From Bacillus cereus (GTDB taxonomy: Bacteria; Bacillota; Bacilli; Bacillales; Bacillaceae_G), in the NCBI RefSeq assembly GCF_025917685.1, contig NZ_CP089518.1:4279001-4343000 (forward strand): a stretch of DNA of 64,000 bases. Direction: 5' to 3'. The translations under genes were made by a program, and so were the position numbers. Each line of letters begins with the position of its first letter. Within the stretch, counting starts at the first letter, position 1. Shown piece by piece: positions 26,795 to 39,376 of this stretch. Under the pieces are notes generated by a model. It worked only from the letters and a program-made list of their open reading frames with translations, was not told the origin of the DNA and did no database searches.

Positions 26795-26823
26795 AGAAGA
26801 CGTTGTAAACTACAACGTCTTCT
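26795..26823 (-). terminator. Terminator overlapping the uvrC stop
   Basis: A 13-bp perfect stem AGAAGACGTTGTA / TACAACGTCTTCT with an AAC loop. The minus strand continues GTTTTTTGG. Confidence 0.85.
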
Positions 26824-28594
26824 TATCTGTTAAATACGTATAAATCGTCTCTGCGACATTTTTCGGCATACCTGCTTCGACAAATTCTGTTACAGAAGCT
26901 TCTTTCATCTTTTTTAATGAGCCAAAATGTTTTAACAATACCTTTTTCCGTTTATCACCGATTCCTGGAATATCATCCAACGCTGATTGAATGACCGATT
27001 TCCCATGCAACTGGCGATGGAATGTAATTGCAAATCTATGCACTTCATCTTGAATGCGTTGCAATAAATAAAATTCTTGGCTATTCCTCTCAAGCATCAC
27101 AGGTTCAGGCGGATCTCCAATAATTAAATGTGATGTTTTATGTTTGTCATCTTTTACAAGCCCTGCCATTGGAATATATAATCCTAGTTCATTCTCCAGA
27201 ACATCACTTGTAGCGGCCAGATGGCCTTTTCCACCATCAATAATGATTAAATCTGGTAAAGGTAAATTCTCTTTAAGCGCCCTCGTATAACGGCGTCTTA
27301 CAACTTCCCTCATAGATTCGTAATCATCAGGACCTTGAACTGTTTTAATTTTATATTTCCGATATTCTTTCTTTGCTGGTTTCCCATCGATAAAAGCAAT
27401 CATTGCGGACACGGGATTTATCCCTTGAATATTCGAGTTATCAAACGCTTCAATACGATATGGGGTTTCAATACCAAGCTGCTTCCCTAAATTATCAATG
27501 GCTTTAACCGTCCGCTCTTCATCACGTTCAATTAAGTAAAATTTCTCTTCTAGTGCAATTTTTGCGTTTTTATTTGCTAATTCTACAAGGTCTTTTTTCT
27601 TACCACGTTTCGGCTGTGTCGCTTCAACTTCTAAAAAGCGTTCTACTAATTCTGAATCTATACTTCCTGGAACGACAATTTCCTTCGGTTTAAAGTGACT
27701 ACTGTTTTCATAAAATTGACCGATAAACGTTAAAAATCCCTCTTCTGGTTCATCATAGATTGGAAACATAGAAACATCACGCTCAATTAACTTTCCTTTT
27801 CTAACAAAGAAAACTTGAACACACATCCATCCTTTATCAACCGCATATCCAAACACGTCACGATCCACTAAGTCACTCATAATCATTTTTTGTTTTTCCA
27901 TAATTGCATCAATATGAGCAATTTGATCGCGCAACTCTTTCGCCCGTTCAAATTCTAGTTTCTCTGAAGCCTCATACATCTTTGTTTCTAATTCTGATCG
28001 AACTTCTTTATGTCCACCATTTAAAAACTTAATAATTTCATCTACAATTTCTTTATTTTGCTCTTCCGTTACTTCTTTCACACAAGGCGCTAAACATTGG
28101 CCCATATGATAATACAAGCAAACTTTATCTGGCATATTTGAGCATTTACGAAGCGGATACATACGATCTAATAATTTCTTTGTTTCATGAGCTGATTGCG
28201 CATTTGGATAAGGACCAAAATACTTTCCTTTATCCTTTTTTACATTTCGCGTAATGAGTAAGCGCGGCTGTTTTTCAGCTGTAATTTTAATGAAAGGATA
28301 TGTTTTATCATCTTTTAATTGAATATTATATTTTGGATCATATTTTTTAATTAAATTTAACTCTAAAATAAGAGCCTCCAAATTTGAGGAGGTTACGATA
28401 TATTCAAAGTCAACAATTTCTCCTACAAGCCGAAGTGTTTTCCCATCATGCGAACCAGTAAAGTACGAGCGCACACGATTTTTTAGTACTTTTGCCTTAC
28501 CGACATATATAACCGTTCCTTGCTTATCTTTCATTAAATAACAACCAGGTTGATCTGGTAAAATAGCCAACTTCTCTTTCAAATGTTCGTGCAC
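26810..28594 (-). CDS. uvrC: Excinuclease ABC subunit C
   Basis: A 594-residue nucleotide-excision-repair nuclease. The N-terminal GIY-YIG domain (GCYLMKD ... VIYVGKAK) makes the 3' cut, a UVR motif near residue 200-235 contacts UvrB, the RNase H-like domain (FDNSNIQG ... IDGGKGHL) makes the 5' cut, and a helix-hairpin-helix pair ([20 protein letters not shown]) lies at the end. It lies downstream of trxA on the same strand but behind a strong hairpin. Confidence 0.98.
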   Translation of the reverse strand: MHEHLKEKLAILPDQPGCYLMKDKQGTVIYVGKAKVLKNRVRSYFTGSHDGKTLRLVGEIVDFEYIVTSSNLEALILELNLIKKYDPKYNIQLKDDKTYPFIKITAEKQPRLLITRNVKKDKGKYFGPYPNAQSAHETKKLLDRMYPLRKCSNMPDKVCLYYHMGQCLAPCVKEVTEEQNKEIVDEIIKFLNGGHKEVRSELETKMYEASEKLEFERAKELRDQIAHIDAIMEKQKMIMSDLVDRDVFGYAVDKGWMCVQVFFVRKGKLIERDVSMFPIYDEPEEGFLTFIGQFYENSSHFKPKEIVVPGSIDSELVERFLEVEATQPKRGKKKDLVELANKNAKIALEEKFYLIERDEERTVKAIDNLGKQLGIETPYRIEAFDNSNIQGINPVSAMIAFIDGKPAKKEYRKYKIKTVQGPDDYESMREVVRRRYTRALKENLPLPDLIIIDGGKGHLAATSDVLENELGLYIPMAGLVKDDKHKTSHLIIGDPPEPVMLERNSQEFYLLQRIQDEVHRFAITFHRQLHGKSVIQSALDDIPGIGDKRKKVLLKHFGSLKKMKEASVTEFVEAGMPKNVAETIYTYLTDKKTL

Positions 28595-28710
28595 TCGTTA
28601 CCCTCCATTTCTACATGCTTAGCATTTTTATTTTCACATGAAAACATACTATGCCAAAACACCCAACATACGTTCTTTTATTGTAACGGAAAGGTTATAA
28701 AAAAGAAAAT

Positions 28711-28740
28711 AAAAAAAGCTACCAAATGGTAGCTTTTTTT
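28711..28740 (-). terminator. Terminator after trxA
   Basis: AAAAAAAGCTACCA (28711-28724) pairs with TGGTAGCTTTTTTT (28727-28740), a classic strong terminator 3 bp after the trxA stop. Confidence 0.9.
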
Positions 28741-28743
28741 ATT

Positions 28744-29058
28744 TTAGAAGTGTTTAGAAACTAATTCTACTAACGCTTCTTTCGGTTTATAACCTAACGT
28801 TTGATCAACTACTTTACCGTCTTTTAATACGAAAAGAGCTGGAATACTCATTACTTCGAATTGACGAGCAGTTTCTTGGTTCTCATCAACGTCTACTTTT
28901 ACTACTTTTACTTTCTCGCCTAACTCTGCATCGATTTCTTCTAATACAGGAGCGATCATTTTACAAGGTCCACACCAAGGTGCCCAGAAATCTAATAATA
29001 CAACACCTTCGCCAGTTTCAGCTGCGAAGCTTTGGTCGTTTGCATTTACAATTGCCAT
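28744..29058 (-). CDS. trxA: Thioredoxin
   Basis: A 104-residue thioredoxin with the active site WAPWCGPCK (Cys 29 and 32) and the cis-proline segment MSIPALF. It reduces protein disulfides in the cytoplasm, for example for ribonucleotide reductase. AAGGAGG precedes the ATG and an extended -10 TGTTATACT lies about 40 bp upstream. Confidence 0.98.
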   Translation of the reverse strand: MAIVNANDQSFAAETGEGVVLLDFWAPWCGPCKMIAPVLEEIDAELGEKVKVVKVDVDENQETARQFEVMSIPALFVLKDGKVVDQTLGYKPKEALVELVSKHF

Positions 29059-29191
29059 TTTATTTCCTCCTTCAAGTATATTCTACCAAGAGTATAACAT
29101 TAACTTATATACGTGGCGAATATTATGTATCGTTATGTATTGTAACAAAAAAATGTCCCTTTATACTATATAAAAATACGGATTAAATACT

Positions 29192-29226
29192 AAAAAGGTG
29201 AGAGACAGGGGATCCCTCACCTTTTT
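29192..29226 (-). terminator. Terminator of the fadR-fadB-etfBA operon
   Basis: AAAAAGGTGAG (29192-29202) pairs with CTCACCTTTTT (29216-29226), A- and T-runs on both sides. It sits between etfA and trxA. Confidence 0.85.
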
Positions 29227-29269
29227 CTATATATAGGGGTACTTCACTTAGAACTCAAGGGTACTCAAA

Positions 29270-30247
29270 TCATGAATGTACTTTTAACTTTTTAAATTCT
29301 TCTGTTAAAAGAGGTACAACTTCAAATAGGTCACCAACAATACCATAGTCAGCTACTTTGAAGATACTTGCTTCTGGATCTTTATTAATCGCAACAATTA
29401 TTTTCGAGTTAGACATACCAGCTAAATGCTGAATCGCACCAGAGATACCGCACGCAATGTATAGGTCTGGCGTAACAACTTTACCAGTTTGACCAATTTG
29501 TAATGAGTAATCACAATACTCAGCGTCACAAGCACCACGAGATGCCCCAACAGCGCCGCCTAGCACGTCAGCTAACTCTTTTAATGGTTTAAATCCTTCT
29601 TCACTCTTCACACCGCGTCCACCTGCGATAATAACTTTCGCTTCAGAAAGATCTACACCTTCTGCAGTTTTACGGACGACATCTTGAATGATTGTACGTA
29701 AATCTTTTACATCAACTGTAATAGAAGATACATCACCGATGCGAGATTCATCTTTTTCAAGCGTTGTAATGTTATTTGGACGCACTGTCGCAAATAAGAT
29801 ACCATCTGTTACAATCTTCTTCTCGAACGCTTTACCAGAGTAAATTGGACGAGTGAAGATAACATTTCCACCTTCAACTTCTAAAGCAGTTACGTCAGAA
29901 ACTAAACCAGCTTCAAGCTTCGCTGCTAATTTTGGTGATAAATCTTTACCAAGTGCTGTATGTCCAAATACAATACCTTCTGGATTTTCTTCAGCATATA
30001 CAGCTAAAAACGCTTGCGCATAACCATCAGACGTATATGATTTTAACTTATCATTTTCAACTGTCACAACGCGATCTGCACCGTAATGAATCAATTCATT
30101 TGCAAAAGAGGCAACGCTGTCTCCAACTAGAAGACCTACCACTTCACCGCCTTCTGCAATTGTTTTTGCTGCTGCTACCGCTTCAAATGAAACGTTACGT
30201 AGCGATCCATCACGAACTTCACCCATTACTAATACTTTACGAGCCAT
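29270..30247 (-). CDS. etfA: Electron transfer flavoprotein alpha subunit
   Basis: A 325-residue subunit. The start MARKVLVMGEV at ATG 30247 is behind GGAGGG and matches the usual length. The C-terminal FAD domain is clear: IIAGGRGVKSEEGFKPLKELADVLGGAVGASR, then QIGQTGKVVTPDLYIACGISGAIQHLAGM. With EtfB it carries electrons from acyl-CoA dehydrogenases to the quinone pool. It is in the fatty-acid operon controlled by FadR. Confidence 0.97.
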   Translation of the reverse strand: MARKVLVMGEVRDGSLRNVSFEAVAAAKTIAEGGEVVGLLVGDSVASFANELIHYGADRVVTVENDKLKSYTSDGYAQAFLAVYAEENPEGIVFGHTALGKDLSPKLAAKLEAGLVSDVTALEVEGGNVIFTRPIYSGKAFEKKIVTDGILFATVRPNNITTLEKDESRIGDVSSITVDVKDLRTIIQDVVRKTAEGVDLSEAKVIIAGGRGVKSEEGFKPLKELADVLGGAVGASRGACDAEYCDYSLQIGQTGKVVTPDLYIACGISGAIQHLAGMSNSKIIVAINKDPEASIFKVADYGIVGDLFEVVPLLTEEFKKLKVHS

Positions 30248-30283
30248 AGATTTTCCCTCCTGCATATATAATTTCGTATTTTA

Positions 30284-31057
30284 TTAGATTACTTTCGCTT
30301 CTGTGTGGAGCAACGATACAAGTTCTTTTACTTGATCTTGCAGCTCGCCTTGTAACACTTTTCCTGCATCTTTCTTAGGAGGCAAATAGATTTCAATTGT
30401 TTTTGTTTTTGCTTCCACATCATCTTCTTCTAAATCTAAATCATCTAATTCTACTTCTTCTAGTGGCTTTTTCTTCGCTTTCATAATACCTGGAAGTGAT
30501 GGATAACGCGGTTCATTTAAACCTTGTTGCGCTGTTACTAAAACTGGTAATGATGTTTCAATTACTTCTGTATCTCCTTCAACATCACGCTCAATCTTCA
30601 CATTTGTACCGTCAATTTCAAGCTTTGTAATTGTCGTTACGTATGGAATGTTTAACGCTTCAGCCACGCGTGGACCAACCTGTCCAGATGCACCGTCAAT
30701 CGCAACGTTTCCGCCTAAAATTAAATCTGCATCTTTATCTTTTAAATACTCAGCAAGTACTTTTGCTGTCGTGAACTGATCACCATTTTCAACATCATCT
30801 TCAATATTGATTAATACCGCTTTATCGCAGCCCATCGCTAACGCAGTACGAAGTTCTTTCTCACTATCCTCGCCACCAACTGTTACAACAGTAACCTCTC
30901 CACCTTGTGCATCTCTTACTTGAATTGCTTCTTCAATCGCATATTCGTCGTAAGGGTTGATGATGAATTCCGCTTCGCCATCGTAAATTGCACCGTTTTT
31001 AATTACGATTTTTTCTTCTGTATCAAATGTTCGTTTCATGAGTACGTAGATGTTCAT
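30284..31057 (-). CDS. etfB: Electron transfer flavoprotein beta subunit
   Basis: A 257-residue subunit with the nucleotide-binding pattern of EtfB: NPYDEYAIEEAIQVRD, VTVGGEDSEKELRTALAMGCDKAV, and GGNVAIDGASGQVGPRVAEAL. It pairs with EtfA, encoded 36 bp downstream. It receives electrons from beta-oxidation dehydrogenases. Confidence 0.97.
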   Translation of the reverse strand: MNIYVLMKRTFDTEEKIVIKNGAIYDGEAEFIINPYDEYAIEEAIQVRDAQGGEVTVVTVGGEDSEKELRTALAMGCDKAVLINIEDDVENGDQFTTAKVLAEYLKDKDADLILGGNVAIDGASGQVGPRVAEALNIPYVTTITKLEIDGTNVKIERDVEGDTEVIETSLPVLVTAQQGLNEPRYPSLPGIMKAKKKPLEEVELDDLDLEEDDVEAKTKTIEIYLPPKKDAGKVLQGELQDQVKELVSLLHTEAKVI

Positions 31058-31135
31058 TCCATTTACCCCCTTATTTTTCAGAAAGATTCTATCAATTTTA
31101 AAATTCTGTTAATTTATATTAAAAAAATAATTGGA

Positions 31136-32511
<1,376 letters not shown>

Positions 32512-32537
32512 TTTACTGTCCCCTTCAAGAAGATGAC

Positions 32538-32555
32538 TGAATGAATAGTCATTCA
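32538..32555 (-). promoter_or_regulatory. FadR operator in front of fadR
   Basis: TGAATGAATAGTCATTCA matches the B. subtilis FadR consensus (TGAATGAMTANTCATTCA) at every defined base. It is upstream of fadR-fadB-etfB-etfA. Confidence 0.9.
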
Positions 32556-32608
32556 TATTCTTATAATACTGACTATTTAGAAAAGTGTCAATCCTATTTT
32601 TTCAAAAA

Positions 32609-32628
32609 GAAAGGGCCTTAGCCCGTTT
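32609..32628 (-). terminator. Weak terminator overlapping the lcfA stop
   Basis: GGGC/GCCC with flanking AAA/TTT forms a short stem, followed on the minus strand by CTTTTTG. Some read-through from lcfA into fadR is likely. Confidence 0.45.
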
Positions 32629-34303
32629 GCTCATCCTCATTCTTTCTTTTCTCTTCATCTATTAGGACACGGCGTAAAATTTTTCCGACTGTCGTTTTTG
32701 GCAGTTCATCTCTAAACTCATATACTTTCGGCACTTTATAAGCCGCTAAATATTTACGCGCAAACTGGTTTAATTCTTCCTCAGAACACTCCATACCTTC
32801 TTTTAACACAACAAATGCTTTAACTGTTTCTCCTCGGTACGGATCGGGAATTCCAATCGTCACTACTTCTTGCACTTTTTCATGCTCATATAATACTTCT
32901 TCTACTTCACGAGGATACACATTAAATCCACTCGCAACAATCATATCTTTCTTACGATCTTTCACATAGAAAAATCCATCTTCATCCATGTAACCAACAT
33001 CCCCTGTATGGAGCCATCCGTCTTGTAATACAGCTGCTGTTTCTTCTGGCTTATTCCAATACCCTTTCATAATTTGAGGACCCTTTACAACAATCTCACC
33101 AATTTCACCCGGAGGTAAAGCCTCTCCAGTTTCAAGTGACATAATGTTTGCCTCTGTATCTGGCCACGGCACACCAATACTTCCTGGCACGCGTTTTTCC
33201 CACAAAAAATTCCCATGTGTAACTGGCGACGACTCCGTTAATCCATAACCTTCTACCAATTTTCCACCTGTAACTCTCTCAAACTCTTCCTGTACTTCTA
33301 CAGGAAGCGGGGCAGATCCACTAATACAAGCCTCGATAGAAGAAATATCATATTCTTTTAAGAGGGGACTATTTAATAGAGCAATATAAATGGTTGGTGC
33401 CCCTGGAAATAGTGTGACTTTATGTTTTTTTATTGCTTCAAAAACCATTTTCATATCAAACTTCGGAATCAGCACCATTTTATATCCTTGCATAATACTT
33501 AAATTCATTACAGCTGTCATCCCATACACATGAAAGAACGGGAGAACACCAAGAATTACTTCTTCTCCTTCTTTACAATTATATAGCCAATGAGCTCCCA
33601 TTAAAGTGTTCGAAACAAGGTTTTTATGCGTCAACATAACCCCTTTTGGAAATCCCGTTGTCCCCCCTGTATACTGCAAAAGAGCTAGATCATTTTCAGG
33701 ATCACAAGGAACTTCAACATTAACATTACTTTCTCGTTCTACTGATTTCCATAGATGAATCGTTTCACTTTCCGACACATTCACCACAAGATTTGCCTGC
33801 TTTTTTTGTACAAATGGATAAAGTAAATTTTTAGGGAAGGGTAAAAAGTCCGCAATACGGGTTACGATAATATGTTCAATTTTTGTAGCAGCTTGAACAT
33901 TCGTTACTCTTGGAAACACTAAATCGAGACAAAGAATTACTTTTGCTCCCGAGTCATAAAGCTGGTATTCTAACTCTCTTTCTGTATATAGTGGATTTGT
34001 TTGTACTACGATACCTCCCGCAAGTAATGTACCATAATAACCAATTACAGATTGCGGACAGTTCGGCAACATAATAGCAACTCGATCACCCTTTTCCACA
34101 CCTAGCTTTTGAAGATAATTTGCAAACCTCTTTACCTTATCGTGGAAGTCTGAAAATGTAATATCCTTCCCTAAAAAGTGAAGCGCTTTCTTTTCTGGAT
34201 AACGAGAAGCCACCTGTTCCACATATCCATGAAGCGGCTGAATATCATAAGAAATCGTACTTGGAATTTCCTCTGGATAACTTTTCAACCATGGTTTTTC
34301 CAC
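32618..34303 (-). CDS. lcfA: Long-chain fatty-acid-CoA ligase
   Basis: A 561-residue adenylate-forming enzyme that activates fatty acids to acyl-CoA. Motifs are YTGGTTGFPKGVMLTH (ATP), GYGLTESSPVTHG, LHTGDVGYMDEDGFFYVKDRKKDMIV and the final catalytic Lys in KTTVGKILRR. I chose GTG 34303 because GGGGG is 7 bases upstream, versus 1 base for ATG 34309; the length then matches B. subtilis LcfA. A FadR-box-like site is 30-47 bp upstream. Confidence 0.95.
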   Translation of the reverse strand: MEKPWLKSYPEEIPSTISYDIQPLHGYVEQVASRYPEKKALHFLGKDITFSDFHDKVKRFANYLQKLGVEKGDRVAIMLPNCPQSVIGYYGTLLAGGIVVQTNPLYTERELEYQLYDSGAKVILCLDLVFPRVTNVQAATKIEHIIVTRIADFLPFPKNLLYPFVQKKQANLVVNVSESETIHLWKSVERESNVNVEVPCDPENDLALLQYTGGTTGFPKGVMLTHKNLVSNTLMGAHWLYNCKEGEEVILGVLPFFHVYGMTAVMNLSIMQGYKMVLIPKFDMKMVFEAIKKHKVTLFPGAPTIYIALLNSPLLKEYDISSIEACISGSAPLPVEVQEEFERVTGGKLVEGYGLTESSPVTHGNFLWEKRVPGSIGVPWPDTEANIMSLETGEALPPGEIGEIVVKGPQIMKGYWNKPEETAAVLQDGWLHTGDVGYMDEDGFFYVKDRKKDMIVASGFNVYPREVEEVLYEHEKVQEVVTIGIPDPYRGETVKAFVVLKEGMECSEEELNQFARKYLAAYKVPKVYEFRDELPKTTVGKILRRVLIDEEKRKNEDEQTG

Positions 34304-34332
34304 CTTCATTCCCCCTTCAAATACATAAAAAA

Positions 34333-34350
34333 TAAATGAATGTTCATTCA
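34333..34350 (-). promoter_or_regulatory. FadR operator in front of lcfA
   Basis: TAAATGAATGTTCATTCA agrees with the FadR consensus at all but two defined positions and keeps the full TCATTCA half-site. It would put lcfA under the same control as the fadR operon. Confidence 0.75.
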
Positions 34351-34493
34351 TGATGGTTTTTTTCATTATATTATAGTCGCCATAGCGTTACAATCATAAT
34401 ATTCTGACTCTTATATAACTATGCTTCACTCCATTAACTTCTTATTATATGTATAAACTCTCCTAATCTATAAAAGAATAAGAGAGTTATTAT

Positions 34494-36212
<1,719 letters not shown>

Positions 36213-36562
36213 GCTGATCCCTTCCTTCGTGTTCAATCTTTTAAGTACAGCCAACTAATTAAAAATATCTTTCTAATAAAAATCAGTTTTTATTTCCCCT
36301 ATCAACTACCCGCTCTGGAACAAACCTTTTATAAACAAAGTTTTTTCCTTACATTCTAATAAATATTACATGCAATACGCTCTCCTTTCGCTTGTACTTT
36401 CGCCTTCCTAATTAAAGGAATTTCAGCTCCTTCAACTTTGATACACGTATGCATTTTAATAAGGTATATTAAAATGCGTATAAATCGTTATTTTTTTCGT
36501 CAAAATTTTTTAACATATCAACACTTAAAATGCCCTCATAGTATGATTTGGTCGTTGTAATT
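36213..36562. other. Intergenic region between exosporium gene and siderophore remnant
   Basis: About 350 bp with no gene. The exosporium gene's promoter must be here, but I could not place it confidently. It contains the inverted repeat GCATTTTAATA (36451-36461) / TATTAAAATGC (36467-36477) and ends in the Fur box. Confidence 0.6.
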
Positions 36563-36581
36563 GATAATGATTTTCACCATC
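36563..36581 (+). promoter_or_regulatory. Fur box upstream of the siderophore remnant
   Basis: GATAATGATTTTCACCATC matches the 19-bp Fur consensus at 16 positions. It overlaps a likely -35 TTGATA (36562-36567), so the promoter of the chimeric gene appears to be still under Fur control. Confidence 0.75.
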
Positions 36582-36621
36582 GTACATATTGCAAATAAAA
36601 CATTTTATTTTTGGGCAGAAG

Positions 36622-37242
36622 ATGAAGAAAATTATCGGTATTTTCATAGTAGTTCTTCTATTCGATGTTGGATGTGGGCAGCAAAAAGAGAAGAAAACAG
36701 AAACGAAAGTGGACAATATAAATCAAGCTATAACAATTAAACACGCTGAAGGAGAAACGAAGTTAGATAAACCAGCGAAAAAAGTTGTTGTACTTGAGTG
36801 GAGATATTCAGAAGACTTATTAGCACTTGGTGTTCAGCCAGTATGGATGGCAGACATTAAGAATTATAATAAAATGAAACAACTTGACGTTCTTGTACTT
36901 GGAGATGATTTAGCAACCGGACTCGGGCAGCCTGCAAATAAAACGCGTCTTGCTCTAATTGTGTTAGCGACACTACTTACATCAATTAACATTGCTGCTG
37001 TCGGTACAGTTGCCTTTTTAGGTCTTGTTGCACCTCACTTAGCACGAATCGTCGTTGGTATGAATTATCAAAGACGATTCGTTTGTTCAGCACTGTTTGG
37101 AGCAACACTTCTTTCCATTGCTGATTTACTCGGACGAACGATTGCATATCCGAAAGAAATCCCTTCTGGTCTTGTCGTTGCTGTACTTGGAGCACCTTAT
37201 TTCTTGTGGTTGATGAGGAGAAGTGGGAAGAAGGTTAATTAA
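36622..37242 (+). pseudogene. Chimeric remnant: siderophore-binding lipoprotein N-terminus fused to FecCD permease C-terminus
   Basis: One open frame of 206 residues joins two unrelated parts. Residues 1 to about 87 are the start of a FecB-type ABC binding protein: a signal ending in FDVGC, then [25 protein letters not shown] and [19 protein letters not shown]. From about residue 90 the sequence is the end of a FecCD-type permease: [35 protein letters not shown], and the final helices to the stop. The middle of the operon has been lost by a deletion that kept the frame, with the junction near 36880. It cannot work as either protein as normally understood, though it may still be expressed from the Fur-box promoter. 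Confidence 0.85.
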
Positions 37243-37272
37243 AAGCTGGCTTCATATATGAAGCCAGCTTTT
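37241..37272 (+). terminator. Terminator after the siderophore remnant
   Basis: A 16-bp perfect inverted repeat (37241-37256 with 37257-37272) followed by CTATTATGG; probably the original operon terminator. Confidence 0.75.
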
Positions 37273-37321
37273 CTATTATGGCATAAAGCGAAACTTTAAT
37301 CAGTGGGGGTTTTACTGCCCG

Positions 37322-37993
37322 TTAATGCGGGATAAAATTAATATAAGCTTTGTACATAAAGTATATAACAATTGAATACATGATTATATTAAACACACTT
37401 CGTTTTAAAGTTAACTGTCTCTTTAATTTCTTATCCTGTAACCTTAGTTCTATTCCGCTTGCTATTTTCAATCCACCTACTATTTGAAATAGCTCTCTGT
37501 AATCATCAGCATTTCCTAACAATACGTATTCTCTATTATTTTTATACTTTATATATAGAAATTCACTTCCACCTTTACGGTCTAATATTGTTTTCATAGA
37601 AGCTATTTCATTTAATAAACATACTTTTAGATCAACGTCATTATAATAACGATCAACAAAAAACACGTACAATCGTTCATTTGTAACGATTAGCATATTA
37701 TTAATACCGAAGTTCATCGCAAGAACGCCTACCCCTAAGCTCATCGCTGTTCCTGTCTGCCAATTTTTCACGCGAGGATTTTCAGCAAACATACTATATA
37801 AAATTTCTTCCCTTCCCTGTAATCCTTCTTGTACAACCTCATGACATCGCTTCATTAAAATTTTTTTTGTTACAACTTCTTTTGTACGATTTATTTTCTT
37901 TTCATCTATTTTTTCATCATTTATATCGTCATCTACAAAATCATCACTATACTGCAAATTATTTAATTCCTGAAGGAACTTTTCTTTATTCAT
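37322..37993 (-). CDS. C-terminally membrane-anchored protein, candidate regulator of the ECF sigma factor
   Basis: A 223-residue protein not recognised as a named family. The N-terminal 50 residues are charged and helical (KEKFLQELNNLQ ... KKINRTKEVVTKKIL). The middle (about 95-175) looks like a small beta-rich PH-type domain: NMLIVTNERLYVFFVD ... LLNEIASMKTI ... YIKYKNNREYVLLG. One hydrophobic helix (about 200-217) sits at the extreme C-terminus, so most of the protein faces the cytoplasm. Its start overlaps the sigma gene end by 8 bp, the usual position of an anti-sigma factor. Function is inferred only from position. Confidence 0.7.
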   Translation of the reverse strand: MNKEKFLQELNNLQYSDDFVDDDINDEKIDEKKINRTKEVVTKKILMKRCHEVVQEGLQGREEILYSMFAENPRVKNWQTGTAMSLGVGVLAMNFGINNMLIVTNERLYVFFVDRYYNDVDLKVCLLNEIASMKTILDRKGGSEFLYIKYKNNREYVLLGNADDYRELFQIVGGLKIASGIELRLQDKKLKRQLTLKRSVFNIIMYSIVIYFMYKAYINFIPH

Positions 37994-38543
37994 CCCTATT
38001 CCCTCCCAACATCTTCTTCAATTTTTTTCTCCCTCTTGAAAGCCTGCTATACACCGTATCTCGTGTCATACCGAACTCAAGCGCTATTTCTTGTACACTA
38101 TATTCATCTAAATACCTTTTTATAAAAATTTTCTTATCTTCTTCGTTCAATTCTTTAATCAAAACGAAAAAATTACAATCTAGCTCTTCTTTTGTTAAAT
38201 TAACATTTTTTCCTTCTACATATATGTCTTGCTGAAACTCTTGTAATTGATAGACCTTATTACTTTTTCGTTTATAATCAATGGCTTTAAATTTCGCAAC
38301 AGATATAAGCCAATTTCTAAACTTCCCACGATTTTCATCATAACTATTAATGTTGTACCAAACGATTAATAAAATATCGTCAACACATTCATCCACTAGC
38401 ACCTTACTCTGTGCCGTATCTAAAACACTATGAACCACCTTATAAATTAAATCTCCATATTGATCAATGACTGTATGTAACGCTAACATATCTTGTTTTC
38501 GAAGACCTTCTACTATTTCTATGTCCTTCACCCTTATCACCAC
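37986..38543 (-). CDS. ECF-type RNA polymerase sigma factor
   Basis: A 185-residue group 4 sigma factor. Region 2 is about residues 20-85 (LIYKVVHSVL ... VDDILLIVWYNINSYDENRGKFRNWLISVAKFKAIDYKR) and region 4 about 125-178 (LNEEDKKIFIKRYLDEYSVQEIALEFGMTRDTVYSRLSRGRKKL). It should direct RNA polymerase to a stress or envelope regulon. Adjacent GTG codons at 38543, 38540 and 38531 make the exact start uncertain. The overlapping downstream gene is the likely partner. Confidence 0.9.
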   Translation of the reverse strand: MVIRVKDIEIVEGLRKQDMLALHTVIDQYGDLIYKVVHSVLDTAQSKVLVDECVDDILLIVWYNINSYDENRGKFRNWLISVAKFKAIDYKRKSNKVYQLQEFQQDIYVEGKNVNLTKEELDCNFFVLIKELNEEDKKIFIKRYLDEYSVQEIALEFGMTRDTVYSRLSRGRKKLKKMLGGNRDE

Positions 38544-38733
38544 TCTTTACTCTTTACTCCATTCTCTATTCATTATATATACGAATGAATAGAGCGGTTT
38601 TCTGACACTTTTACAAATATTTTCTAATTATTTTTTATATTGTAGCAATGCTTAATTAAGTATTTCTTATGAAACAGGGATTATATTATCTCTCACGAAT
38701 TTAATATACGAGCGAAAAACAGGAGGGATAACT

Positions 38734-39237
38734 ATGTACCAAACAATTGAAGATTTTTTAACATCATGGACATACGAGGCTGAGTCTACTCAAAAGATGC
38801 TCGATGCATTAACCGATGAATCTTTATCACAAGAAATTGCACCTGGGCACTGGACGTTAGGCAGAGTTGCTTGGCATATCGTGACTGCAATTCCTGTTAT
38901 GCTATCTGGAACAGGGCTTAAGTTTGAAGGAGAAACGAAAGATTATCCTGTACCAACTTCAGCAAAAACAATTGCAGATGAGTATCGTAAAGTAAACGCA
39001 GCTTTTGTTGAAGCACTTCAAAGCGAATGGACTGATAAAGATTTAGCAACTATTAATGACTTCTTTGGCCGTCCTATGCCGAATTCTATATTTTTAATGA
39101 CACTCATTAATCATCAAAATCACCACCGCGGGCAAATGACCGTTTTAATGCGACAAGCTGACTTAAGAGTTCCTGGCGTATATGGTCCTGCAAAAGAAGA
39201 GTGGGCTGCAGCTGGAATGGAAGCTCCTAAAATGTAA
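38734..39237 (+). CDS. DinB-family protein
   Basis: A 167-residue four-helix-bundle protein of the DinB/YfiT superfamily. Three His positions that can form the metal site are visible: WHIVTAIP (near residue 48), and NHQNHHRGQMTVL (near residues 128-132). DinB proteins are metal-binding and may act as thiol-dependent transferases; the substrate is unknown. AGGAGGG precedes ATG 38734. Monocistronic. Confidence 0.9.
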   Translation: MYQTIEDFLTSWTYEAESTQKMLDALTDESLSQEIAPGHWTLGRVAWHIVTAIPVMLSGTGLKFEGETKDYPVPTSAKTIADEYRKVNAAFVEALQSEWTDKDLATINDFFGRPMPNSIFLMTLINHQNHHRGQMTVLMRQADLRVPGVYGPAKEEWAAAGMEAPKM

Positions 39238-39240
39238 CGA

Positions 39241-39280
39241 CAGAAAAAGACAAGGTGATTGCTCACCTTGTCTTTTTCTG
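39241..39280 (+). terminator. Terminator after dinB-like gene
   Basis: CAGAAAAAGACAAGGTGA pairs with TCACCTTGTCTTTTTCTG (39263-39280); stop codon is 4 bp upstream. Confidence 0.85.
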
Positions 39281-39376
39281 TAACTTGTTTCATGTGAAAC
39301 TATTTTCTACTAAATAATTGTTTTATGAGGAAAATACGTTAAAATAAATTCATATTATTAGGAACGGGGAACCATA

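Noticed and set aside
36340..36370. SigK-like -10 element (CATGTAATA) for the exosporium gene
   Set aside because: One mismatch to CATANNNTA and no convincing -35 at the right distance; could be chance in AT-rich DNA.
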